Shown here piece after piece: positions 61,735 to 64,000 of a DNA stretch of 64,000 bases. The stretch is from UBA2357 sp041916775 (GTDB lineage Bacteria > Pseudomonadota > Gammaproteobacteria > Burkholderiales > Rhodocyclaceae): positions 93,961 to 157,960 of the forward strand of contig JAYRYZ010000010.1 of the NCBI GenBank assembly GCA_041916775.1, given 5' to 3'. The translations under genes were made by a program, and so were the position numbers. Under the pieces are notes generated by a model. That model was not told the DNA's origin. It was given only the letters and a program-made list of their open reading frames with translations, and did no database searches. Positions within the stretch are counted from its first letter, which is position 1. The number at the start of each line of letters is the position of its first letter.

Positions 61735-63138
61735 ATGATCCGCATTCACTCGCTGACGGCGAGACTGGCAACACTATTTGCCGTCCTCGCTGCGAGCCTG
61801 CTTGTGCTGGCAGCGATGCTCTTTGGGCGCATGTTGGACATGCATTTCCAGGAGCTGGACATGCACGAGTTGCAGGGCAAGGTCACGCTCATCCGCAACG
61901 CGCTGCAAAGTGTTGATGCGACTGGGGGGCGATCGGAACGCATTGAGGCGCTCGAACGCTCCTTCGTTGGACATGAAAGTGTCGGTGTCCTGGTTCGCGA
62001 CGTCGAGGGACGCGTCCTGTACATCATCCATCCCGAGCATTTCACCGCCTCCCAGCGGGCAGGCGAACCCCTTTCACGCGCGTTAACCGACTGGACCGTG
62101 GATGAGCGCCCCCATCGAGGGCTCGAGGTCAGCATCGCGCTACCGAGCCTTGGGGCGAAGGAGCAGACGATCGAGGCGCTGGTCGCAGTGGATCTGTCGC
62201 ATCACGTCCACTTCCTCGCGTCGGTACGTCATGCAACTTGGGCGGGCGTCTTCGTCGCTGCCTTGGCGGCGGCGCTATTCGGCTGGTTTGCTGCGCACCG
62301 GGGCCTCGCCCCCCTGCGCCGGGTCACCGAAACTGCCCGTCGGCTGTCGGCAAGGCAACTCGGCCAGCGTCTCGCCATCGATGATGCGCCGCTGGAAGTG
62401 CGCGACCACGTCGAAGCCTTCAATGGCATGCTCGCTCGGCTCGAAGCCGCTTTCCAGCGGCTCGGCGATTATTCGGCGGATATAGCCCACGAACTGCGTA
62501 CGCCGATCTCGAACCTGATGACCCAGACCCAGGTCGCGCTGTCGCGGCCGCGCACGCTCGACGAATACCAGGACATCCTGGCCTCGAACCTCGAGGAATA
62601 CGAGCGCATCGCGCGCATGGTCAGCGACATGCTGTTCCTCGCCAAGGCCGACGAGAACACCCTCGCGCACGCAGGCGAGGCGATCGACCTGGCCCACGAG
62701 GCAGACGCACTGATCGACTTCTACGAGGCGCTGGCCGACGAGCGCCAGGTCCGCATCGTGCGCCAGGGCCAAGCGAGCGTTCAGGGTGATCGCCTGATGC
62801 TGCGGCGCGCGCTGTCGAACCTGATCTCGAATGCGCTTCGTCACACACCGAAAGAGGGGCAGATCACGATCAGGATTGACGCGGACGCAGCCGGCGTCCG
62901 TCTCGCCGTCTCTAATGTCGGCGACCCGATACCCGCCGATCAGATCGAACGGATCTTCGAACGCTTCCATCGCGGTAGCGCCCAGCGCGAATCTCGCGGT
63001 GAAGGCGCAGGGCTCGGACTTGCGATCACGCGTTCCATCGTCCAGGCCCACGGGGGTCACATCACTGCGCGCTCCGCTGAAGGTGTCACCTGCTTCACGA
63101 TCACCTTGCCTCGCAATGAAGCCTCATCACCTTCCTGA
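61735..63138 (+). CDS. copS: CopS/CusS-type sensor histidine kinase
   Basis: A 467-residue heavy-metal sensor kinase. Two membrane segments (SLTARLATLFAVLAASLLVL and a second around 165) border a periplasmic domain. A HAMP domain follows, then the dimerisation helix with the phosphorylated His in ADIAHELRTPISNLM, and an ATPase part with N box SNLISNALRHTP and G boxes. Periplasmic Cu(I) is the likely signal. Confidence 0.92.
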   Translation: MIRIHSLTARLATLFAVLAASLLVLAAMLFGRMLDMHFQELDMHELQGKVTLIRNALQSVDATGGRSERIEALERSFVGHESVGVLVRDVEGRVLYIIHPEHFTASQRAGEPLSRALTDWTVDERPHRGLEVSIALPSLGAKEQTIEALVAVDLSHHVHFLASVRHATWAGVFVAALAAALFGWFAAHRGLAPLRRVTETARRLSARQLGQRLAIDDAPLEVRDHVEAFNGMLARLEAAFQRLGDYSADIAHELRTPISNLMTQTQVALSRPRTLDEYQDILASNLEEYERIARMVSDMLFLAKADENTLAHAGEAIDLAHEADALIDFYEALADERQVRIVRQGQASVQGDRLMLRRALSNLISNALRHTPKEGQITIRIDADAAGVRLAVSNVGDPIPADQIERIFERFHRGSAQRESRGEGAGLGLAITRSIVQAHGGHITARSAEGVTCFTITLPRNEASSPS

Positions 63139-63168
63139 TCCTGCAAAGTCGACCGGGGTCCCGGCTGT

Positions 63169-63223
63169 CTGACGGAAATGTAATTTTGAGGTCAGCTTCC
63201 CGTTGGGCTCGAAGTGCCAAACT
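63169..63223 (+). promoter_or_regulatory. CopR-type box and -10 of the DUF411 gene
   Basis: CTGACGGAAATGTAAT (63169-63184) is the fourth box, followed 33 bases later by a weak -10-like CAAACT (63218-63223). The DUF411 ATG is at 63255. Confidence 0.65.
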
Positions 63224-63254
63224 ATGCCTCGACGCCATCAACCGGAAGACGAAC

Positions 63255-63698
63255 ATGAAGACGAAAACTTTGCTCGGCGGGCTCGTGGCAAGCCTGATGA
63301 TCGTGAGCGGCGCAGCGTTTGCGCAGGGGCCCGTACGCGTAGAGGTCTACAAGAGCGCTTACTGCGGGTGCTGCGGGAAATGGGTCGAGCACCTGAGAAA
63401 GAACGGCTTCGATGTCGTGACGAAAGACGTCGATGATGTCCCCGCAGCCCGCAAGGCACTGGGCATGCCGGACCAATACGGCTCGTGTCACACGGCCAAG
63501 GTAGGTTCCTACTCCGTCGAGGGGCACGTCCCTGCGGACGACATCCGACGGCTTCTCTCCGAGTCCCCAAAGGCCATCGGACTGGCTACGCCGGGTATGC
63601 CGCAGGGGTCGCCGGGGATGGAGACCTCGACCCCGCAACCCTATGAGACGCTTCTGGTCGGGCTTGACGGAAGCGCGAGGGTTTTTGCCCGACACTGA
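63255..63698 (+). CDS. DUF411 periplasmic copper protein
   Basis: A 147-residue secreted protein (signal cut after AFAQ). It has KSAYCGCCGKWVEHLRKNGF near the N-terminus, SCHTAKVGSY and GHVPADDIRRLL, the DUF411 pattern found beside copper-resistance genes. The CxCC cluster may bind copper. The ATG at 63255 has GGAAGA before it; an upstream frame from 63186 would add a non-signal start. Confidence 0.85.
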   Translation: MKTKTLLGGLVASLMIVSGAAFAQGPVRVEVYKSAYCGCCGKWVEHLRKNGFDVVTKDVDDVPAARKALGMPDQYGSCHTAKVGSYSVEGHVPADDIRRLLSESPKAIGLATPGMPQGSPGMETSTPQPYETLLVGLDGSARVFARH

Positions 63699-63833
63699 CG
63701 GCAGAGCTGGTGAGTATCGACTTTATGAGCGCAGTGCCGGCCGACTTACGAACCACGCTGGCCTCAGCTCGCTCTAGGGCTGGTTTCGGATCTCACCGGT
63801 CGCTCGAATGACGACTCTGCTACTACCATGTGT

Positions 63834-63857
63834 GGCAGCAAATGGCCGATTGCTGCC
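63834..63857. repeat. Inverted repeat in the gene-free right end
   Basis: The last 302 bases (63699-64000) contain no recognisable gene. GGCAGCAA and TTGCTGCC pair around an eight-base loop, and TGGCCGAT occurs again near 63890. No T-run follows; a role is not apparent. Confidence 0.4.
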
Positions 63858-64000
63858 GTGCTGCACGGTCACCCCAGCCGTCCGCTTTGGCCGATTATGT
63901 AGATGCCTCGATTATGTTGAGCCGCCATGGGCGTCGTGCGCCAACCGCCCGGCTGGGGCGGCAGGCGTAGATTTTGATCTCCACATAAACAGAGCGTCCG

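Overview
The window is chromosomal DNA of high GC content. It looks like a betaproteobacterium of the Rhodocyclales (Thauera/Azoarcus/Zoogloea-like). The clues are two PEP-CTERM surface proteins, one with a sigma-54 type promoter, a gmk-rpoZ-spoT block, a complete branched-chain amino acid type ABC transporter, and a large periplasmic copper-handling cluster with a CopK homologue. No rRNA, tRNA, CRISPR array, integrase or intact insertion sequence was seen.

Positions 1-23493 are mostly ordinary chromosome. They hold the end of a LamG/PEP-CTERM protein, an HD-GYP protein, hydroxypyruvate isomerase, a circularly permuted ATP-grasp plus alpha-E pair, a small methyltransferase, a dihaem cytochrome c, an amidase, MurB overlapped by a PACE efflux pump, an MFS carrier, livGFHM-K, spoT-rpoZ-gmk, two small genes, a second PEP-CTERM gene behind a -24/-12 promoter, a FemAB-like acyltransferase and a radical SAM protein.

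Positions 23799-44176 are a phage-defence island, a type 2 BREX (Pgl-like) system. The order is xre regulator, pglW (NERD, pseudokinase and kinase), pglX (adenine-type DNA methyltransferase), a reverse-strand toxin-antitoxin pair, an AlbA_2/ATPase-type gene, pglY (large P-loop ATPase), pglZ (alkaline-phosphatase fold), brxD (ATPase) and brxHI (Lhr-like helicase). Most genes overlap or nearly touch. The toxin-antitoxin pair and AlbA_2 gene are additions to the canonical six-gene set. The specificity part of pglX has clearly lower GC than its surroundings, which suggests it was exchanged. The flanks (23494-23798 and 44177-44576) look like scar tissue without convincing intact genes.

Positions 44577-63698 are a copper-resistance island. 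It has a CzcE-like protein and CopK on the plus strand. A long minus-strand series follows: cusF-cusC-cusB-cusA, a 47-residue small gene, two DUF2933 proteins, a cytochrome c, a Cu+ P-type ATPase and an isoprenylcysteine-methyltransferase-like protein. A second minus-strand series holds a Met-rich periplasmic protein, a small periplasmic protein, an outer-membrane factor, a multicopper oxidase and a cupredoxin. copRS and a DUF411 protein close the island. Four near-identical 16-base boxes precede these units. At each, a -10-like hexamer begins exactly 33 bases after the box, so the island can be read as a single CopR regulon. Together the genes cover periplasmic binding (CopK, CzcE-like, CusF, Met-rich, DUF411), oxidation (multicopper oxidase), cytoplasmic export (P-type ATPase) and trans-envelope efflux (CusCBA).
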